Positions 1 to 10,962 are shown, counted from the stretch's first letter. The stretch: DNA of 64,000 nt from Laburnicola sp. R22_1 (GCA_014281115.1 JACONQ010000015.1:1798001-1862000), one strand, 5' to 3'. Notes: a model not told the origin generated them from the letters alone. Made by a program: numbers and translations.

Positions 1-143
1 TGCCTGGGGCGCGTTACCCCTCGATGCCTTCGACCCAACGTAGATCGTTCAAGCCCATGCCTAGCAGCAACTTCTGTATATAAAAAATCTTCTCCTGGTT
101 CTCGCGATTCTATCTTATCAATCGCAGCCTGATATGGATCCAT
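1..143 (-). pseudogene. Fot1/pogo transposase, N-terminal fragment cut by the window edge
   Basis: An ATG at 143-141 opens a frame that stays open for 47 codons to the window edge. Its start (MDPYQAAIDKIESREPGEDF) matches the first residues of the transposase at 57020-58894 (MAPIDEAIAAIDSLEPGEHF), followed by a helix-turn-helix segment of the Pipsqueak/CENP-B type. In this family that segment binds the terminal repeats. No stop is seen in the visible part, so the copy could be intact outside the window; it is called a fragment only because of truncation. Confidence 0.75.
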
Positions 144-233
144 AATGGTGGAGTTATCGCGTGCTGAAGTTAGGGTGTTTTGGTGTTGCGCGGGCATTAC
201 GCGAATCCGGGCATTACGCGCACGGACACGGTA
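1..233 (-). mobile_element. Fot1/pogo-type DNA transposon, 5' end only (element F)
   Basis: The element runs off the left window edge. Its terminal inverted repeat is at 190-233 and ends in the TA target dinucleotide at 232-233. It aligns base for base over 44 positions with the right repeat of the element at 48459-50574, with only a few substitutions. As in that copy, the repeat holds two copies of a short GCGTAATGCC-type motif separated by a few bases. The transposase start follows inward on the minus strand. Confidence 0.85.
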
Positions 234-366
234 CCGGTAAGCCGTACAAGGCACATCACGATGCCACGATTCAGCCGCGGAGATTTTACCCCTGCCGATG
301 TAGGCACATTAGCGTTGTAAACTTCGCAATCCTGTCTTTTATGTGGCATGGCAGGAAACATATCTT

Positions 367-1611
367 CTATGATCCCGAATTGTTCATCTCGCCGCTACTT
401 CTATCTGGCGGTAGAGCGCTCGAATTACTTCCTCTACTTGCGCACTCGTTCGCTTCCTCCACGCTCTGCGTCTCCAGCACCGGGCAATCAGTGCCGCAAA
501 AGCAAAACCTGTCCATCGCGCTCTGTAGCGCGTCGCCTTTCCATCCAAACAGATAGTCGCCATGCCAGCCATACCCACCGGAGTCATCCATGCTAAACAC
601 AAATGGCTGAGTCCCATCCGTGGGCCACATGGTCTGATCGTTGAAAGCGGACGTGTTCCATATCGTCTAGTATAGAACTTGCGGGAGCTTGACCGGATGA
701 CTTGAGTAGCGTTGCGTTAGCAATGGAGATGCACGAGGTATAGCAAAAGCACTCACGTGTCCGGACATTCCCATTGGGTGTTAAAAGTCCCCTTGGACGG
801 ATACGCAGCATGGCTCTTATGGTCCGGGCTGTCGACTGAAATTCCGTCCCAACAGGTGGGAAAGAAGTTGTTGACTCGTAGCCCGTATGGACATGGCTCG
901 GTCGGAAAGTGGCGCGTGTCCCAAGAACCACCGATTTCAGAATCAGGGGGAGCGGGGCCCCATGGCTCTGTGAAGCGGCGGAAGGCTATGCTTTTGAATT
1001 CGTCCGTGTTGGGACTGGGTTCGCGGTACGCTGGGTCGCCGATGAGCATCCGGAAGCCCTGGCAGTAGATCAGCCAGAGTCGACGAGAAGATCAAAAAGG
1101 CAAAGAACTCACAGGTTTGAAAGCCGTCACCTTTGTTTTCTTATCATACGGAGCCGTATAGTAGACCGTCATGCCCCCTCTCTGTCCTTCGAGACCAAGG
1201 TTTTCCATCAACGGCACGCGGTGGAAGCTCCCATTCCGATGCCGGAAGAACAACACTGCGGTCCAGTAGTTTGAGAAGTCTTCGCTGAAAGTACACGTTG
1301 TACAGGTTGCTTCTTCGGAGATGTTCATTGAGGGGTCCATGCTGGATGCAAGGGCATTTCCACCTACGAATTGGTGAAGATGAGGTGATGGAACTAAGCC
1401 GGGTGTGACGAGTCTGAAGTAATGTCAATTGAGAAAGAGAAGGAGAAGAAGTGCAGAAGGGACTGTACGGATCAATGCGCTGGATGTTGAGCTCGGAGCA
1501 AGAGAAGCGCAAGAAGTCGTTGAAGGTAGGACCGTCTGGGATGGATGTATTTTGGGCCACGGTGTAGACTGCCGTGAGCACTGAGAGCATGGCATAATTC
1601 AGTACTTGCAT
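367..1611 (-). pseudogene. DUF1996-domain secreted protein with in-frame stop
   Basis: Four exons on the minus strand: 1611-1469, 1413-1113, 1058-757 and 700-367, with introns 1414-1468, 1059-1112 and 701-756. The joined frame (360 codons) starts with a hydrophobic signal peptide and then shows the DUF1996 hallmarks: RIDPLVTPG, PHLHQFVGGNA, NYWTAVLFFRHRNGSFHRVP, GGMTVYY, FRMLIGDPAYR and, near the end, HGDYLFGWKGDALQ. Exon 4 has a TAG at 669-667 where the family usually has Glu in a Y-E-T-I-W context; a single G-to-T change explains it. The 100 codons downstream remain in frame and well conserved, so the lesion is recent, an assembly error, or is read through. The family is secreted and of unknown function, often next to WSC domains. 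The call as a decayed gene rests on this one codon. Confidence 0.7.
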
Positions 1612-1936
1612 TATGTTGAGCTAAGTTTCCAGTCACGAGAGCATCAGAAGGCGGGATGTTTGCAAAAGATAGCTCGAACGTAGAGTAATCCCCACATCTC
1701 GATAGTACATTGGCATCGTTGCTCTGTTCCTGATGAGGGGATGAGGTGGGAAGGATGCGTATATAGTTAATATATGTGCAGCCAACGGAGAACCAGCACA
1801 ATCTCGCGACAAAACTGCCGCCCCGGCCCTCTCATTCTGCTAGAGATGATACCTCCAATCATTTGGTATTTGAGCGCAATACATCATAACTCAACAATCG
1901 CTTCTCGAATTACCTGCGTGTGGGTTACGTCTCGGG
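1612..1936. other. Intergenic, upstream of the DUF1996 gene
   Basis: Both neighbours are on the minus strand, so this holds the promoter of the DUF1996 gene and the 3' end of the HD gene. An AT-rich run near 1760-1777 lies about 150-165 bp upstream of the DUF1996 start. No conserved coding or RNA gene is visible. Confidence 0.5.
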
Positions 1937-2647
1937 TTATTCGCCAGTATCTAACGGTTCTAGATCAAAAGAAAGGTTGGCCTCCTCTTGAAACTGCATG
2001 GCGAAATCTTCGAGGATCTTGTTTCTCGAGGCAGCAAATTTCCGACCGGTCTCGGTCTTCATCATGTTCGGCAACCTGACCAACTTCTCTTCGAAGTGAT
2101 CGATAGCTCCAGACAGCGGCCTGCCCTGCCCCTTTGCTCCTCCATACGCGAAACACCTCCCCACCCCAATTGCCCCAATGGCGTCCAGCCGATCCGCATC
2201 TTGTACAATGGCCAGCTCAGGATACATGCCCAATACCTCACTTACACCCTTTGGATCCTTCACTTCGTTGGTGTAACCGACATTCTTCACGATAGTCTGA
2301 ACTTTCATTGCCAATTCCTTAGGCGCTCCGCGGTCAAGTAGGATCTGAGAGACTTCAGAGGAGGTAGAGCAAGCACCCGGCTGGGTGTACTTGTGGTCGC
2401 CTACATCGTGGAGGAGAGCGGCGAGGAAGATGGTAGTGGGGTCGTAGGCAACTGTGGGGCGGAGGGTGCGTTCGGAGGCGAGGAGCATGTTGGCGTTGGA
2501 GAGAACACGGAGAATGTGGGTGTAATCATGGGAGTTGTCATGGGTAGGCGTGGACATGTAGGCGTGGACGAAAGTGTTAATGGACCGGAAGAGATGTCTA
2601 TCCTCGTCTCGGATTGGCACGACGGGGACTGGGATTGAGGTTGCCAT
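1937..2647 (-). CDS. HD-domain phosphohydrolase, uncharacterised
   Basis: Single exon, 236 residues, starting at the ATG at 2647. The ORF extends further upstream, but residues before this Met look like promoter translation and are not conserved in kind. The metal-binding HD pattern is complete: His40-Asp41 in SHDYTH, His80-Asp81 in LLHDVGDHKY, and a later Asp150 in IVQDADRLDAIGAIGVGR. This arrangement is that of the small stand-alone HD proteins found in fungi and bacteria (E. coli YedJ-like), which are predicted metal-dependent phosphohydrolases with no firm substrate. The HD fold and the hydrolase role come from the motif; a specific nucleotide substrate is not inferred. Its upstream region ends at the transposon boundary at 2946. 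Confidence 0.85.
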   Translation of the reverse strand: MATSIPVPVVPIRDEDRHLFRSINTFVHAYMSTPTHDNSHDYTHILRVLSNANMLLASERTLRPTVAYDPTTIFLAALLHDVGDHKYTQPGACSTSSEVSQILLDRGAPKELAMKVQTIVKNVGYTNEVKDPKGVSEVLGMYPELAIVQDADRLDAIGAIGVGRCFAYGGAKGQGRPLSGAIDHFEEKLVRLPNMMKTETGRKFAASRNKILEDFAMQFQEEANLSFDLEPLDTGE

Positions 2648-2945
2648 TGCGTGGTATTGGTGTAGGGATGCTAACGTGTGAGAAGAGAGTGTGCGACAAA
2701 TCTGGAATGGTGTGGGGTGCGGCCGACGCGCGTAGTCACATGCTGAGCCAGCTTTGTCTCTTTTCGTTCGCATCTGCGCCCTTCTCGCTCATGTCCGCCA
2801 TGATCTGGCTCCATCTAGTTAGGGAAAAAGGGCTCTCGGACTGAGAATAGCACTGGGGCTTATAACTCATCATATAATAAGCGAGTAGGCGGCCTCGTGC
2901 GGTTGTAGGCGTGAGAAGCCAAGGCACTGGTTGTTCCGTTGCGGG
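2648..2945. promoter_or_regulatory. Left half of a divergent promoter split by a transposon
   Basis: The HD gene (minus) and PEX16 (plus) face away from each other. Without the nested transposons at 2946-7570 they would be separated by only about 385 bp (this stretch plus 7571-7657). This is inferred from gene orientation and the exact element ends; no specific factor site was identified. Confidence 0.6.
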
Positions 2946-3535
2946 TACGGAGGTGCCTTTCAAAAGTCCTTGCCCACCTTGGCGAGCAGGGGTATACGCC
3001 ACATTCTTAATTAGGAAGCATCTCCGAGCCTACGTGGCCTTTGCTTCTAACCTCACAACCCCTCTATACTATTTGCTCTCTAATCAATACTGTCTTTGCG
3101 ATAGCTCCTTATAATATTGCTACAAGGGCTTTAATAATCACTCTCAAGGCTACTGGAAAGCCTAATGACGAGATCACTGGTCTAACAGGGATTCTAAAGC
3201 GGACGATTAACTTAATATTTGCGCAAGCAATTGAACGAGGCTTTGATCTATGCCAGCGGCCACTTAAGCTTATGGATAAATACCTTGAAGATGGCCATCG
3301 CTCTGGGAGGCCCTTAAAGCAGGATGATGTTGCATAGAAAGTAGTTAACAGCGTACGCACTGACCGCTATGGACGAGAGAAGTCTTGCGCTGACGTTGCT
3401 GGCGCGCTTAGCTAAGAAGGATTCAACATCTCCGCTACAACTGTCTGGCGCATCCTAAGGAAGGCAGGCTTCAAGAAGACAAAGCTGACAAGGAAACCTA
3501 GGTTGACGAAGAAGATGAAGGAGGCTCGGTATAAC

Positions 3536-6500
3536 CAGACATGCCAACAATCAAGCCAAACAAGCCGTGGCCTTCGACTTGGCTTGAGGCTTGTTTTGGA
3601 GTTATGAGGCTTGGCTTGTTAGGCCTAACAAGCTTTTTTTTGGTAGCTTGGATTGGAGCTTGATAAACGGCTTGATTGTACTATGTAAGTTTGACCGCCC
3701 TGTATAGCAACTACTCACTGCCTGAATCCTCGCTGCACATGCTGTATAGCAAGTCCATCTCTGCAGTGCTTATTGGTACCTCCTTAAGCTGGTTGTTGCT
3801 GCCTAAACCCGCTTTCTGCCAACGTCGTACGCATTGTATAGCCGCCAATAAATGAGGTCCCATAGAGCGTCGCCGAGGCTCAAGAAGATCGCCAAGTTCA
3901 CTAAACATGCGCTCACACTCACAGCTTGATGCTGGAATAGAGAGTACGTCAAGTGCAAGCTTGCTGAGGGTAGGGTATCGATCGCGCAACGTTACCCAAT
4001 ATTTTATAGGGTTGTTTGCATACTCAGTACCTTTCTCAGCGCGCGGCTCGCTTCTCCGCCATCGCTTATACTCATCTGGCTTGATATTAATGTTGCCAGT
4101 CGCGTTAGGATTGATAAGGCTCTCGATCGCGTCGTCCATGTCGTTGGGGAGCACCGCGGGGCGCCGACGTACGGGCGGTGAGGTGTTGTACTCCGCCCAA
4201 AGCGCGCGAAACGCGCGGTTGTTCTCCTCAAGCCACCCAGGTTTGTCGCTCCAGGCGATGTCACAGTATGTTTTGTAGTAGGGATGGAGGATCGTAGCAG
4301 CGTAGTAGGCTGGAGAGTGGTCAAGCTTGGCGTAGTAAGCGTTGGCTTTCGCCCAAGCTGCGCGTAGATTGGCAGCAAGGTGGTCTTTAGGCGCTTCGTC
4401 GTGCGCGTTATAGTTAACAGCCTCGTAGGCTTTAACGTGCTGCTCGTAGTATGTCAGGATATGCTCAAAGACTGGAATAATCTCAGCAATCGCGCCAAAA
4501 TGTCCGCCTTGGCCGCGTCCCTCTAGGCGCTTTGTTGCCGCTTTTAGTGGCCTCAGAGCGTCCATATACTCAGTAACGACCGCCCAGTCATGCGCTGAGA
4601 GCCCGTCAGATCGCATCCATGGCTGCGCCTCTGGCAGCTTATTACCCCGAGTTGTGGCGTACGTGTCCTTATCGCGGATACGTTTTATGTGATGATTGGC
4701 GTACGCAGCGATAGCAGGCTGCAGCTTACAAGCACGCTCAAAGCAAGAGTAGTAGGAGTTCCAGCGCGTAACGACAGGCTTAACAGGCTTAAGTATCTTG
4801 CGGTCTTTGGCTGTCGCGCTGGCAGGCAGGTCGCGGTGTAAGAGACGCTAAAAGTTAGCAAAAAGCGCATACTATTACGGCGTTTTGATGTAGTTAATAA
4901 CGTCTAATAGGACGCCTAGTGGGCCGTCGCGCCTCCACTTGGTCATAAACTCGCTCTCTTTAAAAAGCTTGCTGGCGTCGTTGTTGAAAGCATTAGCTTC
5001 TTTGCCCTAGAGCAGAGTCTGGCCAACAAGGTTAAGAGTATGAGGGCCGCAGCGGAGGCAGCGATGAGGCGCGCTGAAACCCATCTCTTGCGCTAACTCA
5101 CAGACAGCAGCGTCGTTATTACTCGCGTTATCAAGTACGAAGTAACTAACGTTGAGCGGGTTGATGCTGAACTGCTGCATTGTTTGGCTAATAACCTCTG
5201 CCATCCTCTCGCCACTATGAGCGCCTGCTAGCAGCGGCAGCGCTATAGGTAAATCCTGAAGCTCGCCACGCTTGCTGACGAAGTGGGCAACGACACCTAG
5301 AAACCCGCGCTTGCCGCCCCTTGTCGTCCAGCTGTCAAAGCTAAGGTGGATCTTGCTCAGCGCCTGGGACAGCTCCAAGACTACCTGAGGCTTTAGGTGG
5401 TCGTAGAGTCGCAAAACAAAGCCTGAGACGCTCGTGTGAGAGGACCACAACGCAGCCTCGGCCTCTGGGTTAGCAGCCGCAATTAGCTGTTGAAATGCTG
5501 GTGACTCAAACTCTCTTAACGGGTGATTGTTCTTGATAAGCCAACTGACGGCAGTAAGCCTAAAGTGCTGAGTATTGAAGCCGCTGAGCTTATTAGCGAC
5601 ATCTTGAGAGACGCTAATCTTGCCGCCTACAAGGACTCGGCGTAGGTGGCTTATCTCGCGCTTCTCTGCTTCTTTTCCCGGCGGTAGATAGCCATGACCG
5701 CGCTTTTTCTGGCTTAGGTGGCGGGCTGTTGTTGACGTTGACAGCGTCGTCTTATATATGCCTGCGCGTCTAGCGTCTATAATCTTGTGCTGATGGCAGT
5801 ATCGACAGACAAAGAAGAGCCAATTCGGCTCCTTAAGCAGCGCAACGCGGTACCCATAAAGGTATACCCAGCTCCTCTTTGCGCGCTGTGTCGCTAACGG
5901 CTTCATATATTTTGGTATACGCTTAAAATCAAGCCCGTCAAAGTCGTCCTCTAGGTGCGCGTCCAGGCTCTTGTCACCGTCCTCGTCAACACCCTTGGCG
6001 GGCTCTCCGACGTCTGTTGTAGCTACTGTTGCAGCGTCGCTGCCCTCAGTGGGCGGGACGATACTATCCTCATTCTGCGACTCGCGGAATCGCGACTCAA
6101 AGGTAGCTCGCGGCGATAGGCGCTGCGACAGCGTCAATTGCGTATTATCCAGCTCAATCGGCTGGGTAGACGTGCCTTGGGCGGCTATTTTGGCGCGTTT
6201 GTGCAGCTTAGGGATTGCAGCGCTATTGCGCGCGCGTTTTAACTGCTTCAGCGGCATAATAAATAAGCTTAGTGTAGCTGAAAAGACAGGGTGATAGCTA
6301 AAGACACTTGCCGCTAGAGGTGGCTGGCCGCTTACTAGTACTAACTTAGTAGGTAACTTAGCTATCAATAAGCTGACTACCGTACTAGTACAACACCAGA
6401 AAAGTGTCGCGAGATCGTCTGTACAGCAGCCTTAAAAACGTTATTAAACTTGGCCTAAAACCACTCTGCTGCCTACTTTTTATCAAGCCTAACAAGCCAA

Positions 6501-6631
6501 ACAATCAAGCCTTCCCTCCTTAGCTTGGCTTGTTAGCAAATTACTACACGTTAGCTTAGATTAATAGAACCAAGCCAAGCTCAAGCCAAACAATCAAGCG
6601 CTTGTTAGCGGCTTGATTGTTGGCAGGTCTG
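3536..6631 (-). mobile_element. hAT-family DNA transposon (hAT-1), 3096 bp
   Basis: The element has 22-bp terminal inverted repeats at 3536-3557 and 6610-6631 that differ at one base, both starting CAGAC. A perfect 8-bp target duplication, GGTATAAC, flanks it at 3528-3535 and 6632-6639; 8 bp is the hAT signature. Both subterminal regions (3536-3680 and 6480-6631) are crowded with GGCTTG/CAAGCC motifs. It carries one transposase on the minus strand, interrupted by stop codons. It is inserted in the Tc1/mariner element and is therefore younger than it. Confidence 0.93.
3711..6257 (-). pseudogene. hAT-1 transposase, four in-frame stops
   Basis: One 849-codon frame runs from the ATG at 6257 to 3711. 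Features in order: a low-complexity basic start; a BED-type zinc finger around FFVCRYCHQHK; the catalytic core with the first acid in HLSFDSWTTRGGKRGFLG and the second in YFVLDNASNND; an RCLRCGPHTLNLVGQ block; and the C-terminal dimerisation domain with LALDVLSIPASSCECERMFS. The stops are TAG 5009-5007, TAA 4877-4875, TAG 4874-4872 and TAG 4850-4848, all in the same frame. The first replaces Trp (TGG to TAG). No full-length product can be made without readthrough. Confidence 0.88.
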
Positions 6632-7570
6632 GGTATAACTAGTGCCTTCAGTATAAACACTGGACGATTAAGGATTAGAAGAATGTTATCTAGTCTAATA
6701 AAATGTCTGTGGTTCTCCTCCATAGGCGTGGAGGATACAGAATATAGCGGAAGGCTGATAAGGCATTTGTTCGAAGTTGTATCTGTGAGAGGTGGAAGGG
6801 CTACTCTGAGTTCATGTTCTGGGGGTGCTTTTTATATAATAAGAAGGGGCCCTGTCACTGCTGGACGCCAGAAACAAAGAAAGAGAAGGAGGCTGCTACT
6901 GCTCAAATTAAGGAGCTTAACTAGGAGCTAGAGCCTATTATAAAGGCACAATGGGAGCTTAAAAATGGAATGCGTCGCCTTGCTCTACGTAATAAGCCTG
7001 GACGACAACCTTAATGGACGTGGAATAAGAAGACTGGAAAGGTCAGCCAGGGCAGAGGATTAGGTATTGACTAGTATTGATACTAGACGTTTGTCCTACT
7101 TCTAAAGCTCATACCCTTTGCTAAGGAGTGCAAAGCAGAGCGGCCAGGAACAGTTGTACAAGAAGATAAGGCGCCTTCTCACAATTATCACGTCTAGAGC
7201 TACATGTATAGCATCTATGATATTGCGAAGCTGCTTTGGTGTGGTAATTCACCTGATTTGAACGCTATTGAACCTTGCTGGCCATAGATGAAGAGAGCTA
7301 CTACAAAGAAAGGTGCACCAAAGAGCAGAGCAGAGGCTGTCCGTGCTTGGGAGCAGTGCTGGCAAGATCTACCTTAGGAGAAGATCTAGGCTTGGATTGA
7401 GCGTATTCCTGTTCATATCAAAAAGATCATTAAGGTAGAAGGAGGTAACGAGTATAAGGAGGGCAGGAATCTCCATAGACTTAGGTAATCGGATATATAT
7501 CCAAATTAAGAATGTGGCGCAGACCCCTGCTCGCCAAGGTGGGCAAGGACTTTTGAAAGGCACCTCCGTA

Positions 7571-7657
7571 CGCGCAGGGGACCTCGGCACGCGAGCATGA
7601 CGCCGTTCGCAACCAGCCGTCCGCAGCCCTCCAGCACCACACCCATCGCGCCGTAAC
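7571..7657. promoter_or_regulatory. Residual PEX16 leader between transposon and start codon
   Basis: Only these 87 bases separate the transposon's right TA from the PEX16 ATG. They are GC-rich and read like the original 5' leader. Any upstream promoter elements must now lie inside the transposon, or else the transcription start lies within these bases. Confidence 0.55.
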
Positions 7658-8953
7658 ATGTACAAGCAGGCGACGCAGAAGACGTCCGATGTGCTGTCGC
7701 TGCCGCCAAAATGGCTCGGCATGTATTCCGACTTTATCGCCAAGAACAGCAGCGCCGTGTCGCAGATCGAGTCCGCGCTGCGGTCGCTGACCTACATTAT
7801 CCCTGGTGCGCCATCGTCGTCGCATCTTGACCAAGTACAGAGACTGATTGCACACAGGCCGTTTTCGCGAGTCTGAAATTGCATCCGAGTCGTGTACGTT
7901 ATCTTCCAGGTGCATTGTCGCATAGCACCAGCTGATCATTGTGCAGTGCATAGCGGCGTCCAACTCCTCTCCCTATACCATGACTCCCTCCTCGCCAAAG
8001 CTGTGGCACGACTGCCAGGGCGGCAGCGACAACATGCTACACCCCACAATCGCTACACCAAGTTCTGGACGGACCAGTCGCCGACATACAAGCGGCTTGC
8101 GCTTGTCCTCCAGATGATCCAATACACCGAGCTCCTTTGGGAAATGGCAGCAAAGAGAAAAGGGGAGAAGGTCCGCTGGCGGGTCGTGGTGCTCTTGGAG
8201 GTCGTCAAGGCCGTGTGTCGGTTGCTCCTTCTACGCTTGACGAACTCGAGGCCACTGCTATCGCCTCCCCTGCCCCAGAGAGAAGTAGATCCGGCCTCAT
8301 TGGAAGACTCGTCGGTGTCTGCAAATGGCATGGACACCCCACCAACCGAGCAAGAAGCGGAAGCGGAGAACTGGACTATGCCACGTACTGGCTTGTCGAT
8401 GCCGGGCCTACCAGATTCGTCCGATATCTCGAGCTATCTTCTATCCAAGGTACTTACAGCAGATGATATCAAGCCTCCCAAGGCGTTATTGCACCGTGTC
8501 AGTGGTAAGGGCGAGGTGGCCGAAGTTCTATATATCTTACGGCCAGTCGTCTATGCAGTGGCTATGCAGCACTTCAGTGGAGACAGGAAGAGCTGGCGTC
8601 CATGGCTGATAGGGGCCGGTTTGGAGTATGGGGCAAGACAGCTAGCCAAGAAAGACTTCCAGGAACGACTCGCCGGCGGACTACGAGGCTTGACCGGGTT
8701 AGAGAAAGAAGAGTTGAGGAAGCGTGGGTGGGCTCTAGGCTGGTGGATGATGCGCGGCGCCTTCTACGAGAACATCACCAAGTACGTATGCGCAACCGGA
8801 TCAATCGTGGCATTGTTAACCATCTGCAGAGCTTGGATACACGCTATCACGCGGAAACTCCGAAACAAGCCGCTGCTTGACATAGTCGGTGGTGTGATTG
8901 AAGATTATGAGTTCCTCTGGGACCAGTATTACTTCCCGACAGCGACGCTTTAA
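7658..8953 (+). CDS. PEX16: Peroxin 16 (peroxisomal membrane protein import)
   Basis: Exons 7658-7805, 7858-7893, 7947-8781 and 8830-8953 give 380 residues. The start (PPKWLGMYSDFIAKNSSAVS), QIESALRSLTYIIPGRFRES, LHSGVQLLSLYHDSLL, VLTADDIKPPKALLHRVSG and VVYAVAMQHF are characteristic of fungal Pex16, as is the C-terminus VGGVIEDYEFLWDQYYF. The last intron is 48 bp and keeps the frame open, so it is easily missed; splicing it out removes a run absent from the family. Pex16 is an integral or peripheral peroxisomal membrane protein that, with Pex3 and Pex19, brings membrane proteins to peroxisomes; in filamentous fungi this also affects Woronin bodies. The nested transposons end 88 bp upstream, so altered expression is possible. 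Confidence 0.93.
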
Positions 8954-9435
8954 GTTTTCTCTTTTCTTTTGTACTAATTGAGTATTGGATGCGGTTTGGG
9001 AGGGAATATGGCGTGTGGTACGGTGTAGGATGAGCATTGGATATGGGACGACTGTAAAGTTTAGGGCTTGCGGCGTTGATCTGGCGGTGGCGAGTCTTCC
9101 ATTAATTGATGGTTTTTGAGTACTATCTCACAAGATGGCACACTAGCTACACGCAGTAAAATTTTCAAAATATACTCCAATTTTGGAGTAAGACCATTTG
9201 CATCCCTCTGAAGAATTTCACAGGAAGAAGTTGCTGTAGTAGCAACAGGTGACGGTGAGATGTATTTTTCAGCATGAGAGTTGTGCCTGGCGGCTTGGCA
9301 TTACGAGCTTCACGCCGGAGAGGTAGAACTAGAGACAACACACCTAACCACCCTCCAAATCCGCCACTTCCACCCTCATCCCCGCTGCAGACGCTACTCA
9401 ACTACCGTCGTCTGTTCAAACCGCGCCCTCTCACC
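8954..9435. other. Intergenic between PEX16 and RPN8
   Basis: Contains the 3' flank of PEX16 and the promoter and leader of RPN8. A weak short hairpin (CTCCAATTTTGGAG near 9177-9190) was seen. Bases 9274-9435 are open in frame with RPN8 but lack protein-like conservation and are taken as leader. Confidence 0.5.
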
Positions 9436-10701
9436 ATGCCCGCCACAACAGCAGAGACGCTGTCGCTCGTGACTCGCAACGTCTCGGTCGCGCCGCTCGT
9501 GCTCCTCTCCGCAGCAGATCACTACGGCCGACAAGCAAAGGGCACACGGAAACGCGTAGTCGGGGTGCTCCTGGGACAGAACGATGGGAAGAATGCGAGG
9601 GTGTCAAACAGCTTCGCTGGTATGCTCTCCCCCGCCATTTATTCGCCGCCGCCGCCGCCGCCTCAGAAGCACCGAACTTTACTCTTCGCTCAGACATATA
9701 GATTGCTGATTCGTGCGTCATAGTGCCGTTCGAGGAAGACGAAAAAGATCCTTCAGTATGGTTTCTGGACCACAACTACGTCGAGAGCATGAACGACATG
9801 TTCAAGAAGGTGAATGCGCGAGAGAAGCTCATTGGGTGGTATCACACCGGGCCAAAGTTACGGGCGTCGGATCTGGAGATCAACGAGTTGTTCAAGAGGT
9901 ACACGCCGAATCCGCTGCTAGTCATTATCGACGTGCAGCCAAAGGAGGTGGGCGTACCGACAGATGCGTACTTTGCGGTCGAGGAGATCAAGGATGTGAG
10001 TTTCCAAACAGCCCCGAGCCTTCATTTTGGCAGAGCCCACAATCTTAAGAAGACGAACTTTGGCTAATGAGGCGGCTTAGGACGGCACAACAACCTCCAA
10101 AACCTTTGTCCACACCCCGTCAATAATCGAAGCCGAAGAAGCGGAAGAGATCGGCGTCGAGCACCTCCTCCGCGACATCCGCGACGTCGCCGTCGGCACC
10201 CTCTCCACCCGCATAACCTCGCAACTGCAATCCCTCCAAGGCCTGCATCTGCGCCTCCGCGACATCGGCCAATACCTACAAAAGGTGCTCGATGGCGACT
10301 TGCCCGTCAACCACGCCATCCTCGGCAACCTGCAAGACGTATTCAACCTACTTCCGAACCTGTCAACGCCGAAGCCCGCGCCGACCAAGGGCGCGACAAA
10401 CGGCGTGGGGCCTGCGGCGGGCGCGGCGGGCGCGCTGGATAATTCCGAGTTGGCGCGCGCGATGAGCATCAAGACGAACGATCAGCTGATGGCTATCTAT
10501 CTGTCGAGTTTGATCAGGGCAATAACCGCGTTCCATGACCTGATTGAGAACAAGATACAAAACAAGCAGCAGGCAGAGGACAAGGAGGTGAAGGAGGAGA
10601 GCAAGGACGGAGAAAAGGACAAGAAAGCGAATGGTGTAAACGGCGACGCAAAAGAGGCTGATAAGGACAAGAGCAAAGAAGGGGAGAAGAAGAAGGGTTG
10701 A
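9436..10701 (+). CDS. RPN8: 26S proteasome regulatory subunit Rpn8 (MPN domain, non-catalytic)
   Basis: Exons 9436-9619, 9724-9995 and 10081-10701 give 358 residues. The MPN domain spans roughly residues 10-140, with [13 protein letters not shown] [27 protein letters not shown] and [17 protein letters not shown]. The JAMM zinc ligands are absent (HTGP instead of HSHP), as expected for Rpn8, which pairs with the catalytic Rpn11 in the proteasome lid. [20 protein letters not shown] and [18 protein letters not shown] follow, then a helical region and a long charged Lys/Glu tail (about residues 300-358). The start at 9436 is the first Met of the conserved domain; upstream in-frame codons are leader. 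Intron 2 joins GAT to GAC, giving the conserved double Asp. Confidence 0.95.
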
Positions 10702-10962
10702 GTCAGACGATAGGTCGAGCTTTGAGTCAGGCCTGGAGACTAGGTACGCATATGAGTGTGCAATTTACCACACTTCGAACGTTGTAGGGTATCAAGATAG
10801 TTACATGTGCCCGCAATGTGGCATAATGACATCATAGACAATCGACACGGTATAGACATTGAATTATATATGCTTCGTGAAGCCGTGCTGCGTCCGGCTG
10901 GGTATCACTTGCAGCTTCTATCCCCCATCGTATCACCCACCTCACCCCCACCCTCCAGAACC

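Larger units (their letters stand above)
3041..7490 (+). pseudogene. Tc1/mariner transposase, decayed and split by the nested hAT
   Basis: The 5' part (3041-3527) encodes an HTH region, e.g. GLTGILKRTINLIFAQAIER and SATTVWRILRKAGFKKTKLT, with a TAG at 3335. The 3' part (6640-7490) resumes after the hAT element and shows the catalytic-domain landmarks of fungal Tc1/mariner proteins: RRGGYRIWRKAD, a FMFWGCF block, a VVQEDKAPSH block with the second acidic residue, and NSPDLNAIEPCW with the third. The first catalytic Asp is replaced (VI-stop-SNK where the family has VIWSDE). Many TAG codons stand where Trp is expected, the TGG-to-TAG change typical of RIP. Confidence 0.85.
2946..7570. mobile_element. 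Tc1/mariner-superfamily element, interrupted by a hAT element
   Basis: Inverted repeats of about 70 bp lie at 2946-3015 and 7501-7570 and are nearly identical in reverse complement, both starting with TACGGAGGTGCCTTTCAAAA. The TA dinucleotides at 2946-2947 and 7569-7570 are the expected target duplication. Removing the inner hAT element with one copy of its 8-bp target duplication leaves about 1.5 kb, a normal length for a Tc1/mariner element. Its transposase is heavily stopped, so the element is dead. The right end lies only 88 bp from the PEX16 start codon. Confidence 0.9.

Noticed and set aside
9177..9190. Short palindrome CTCCAATTTTGGAG
   Set aside because: Too short and isolated to call a terminator or operator in a eukaryotic genome.
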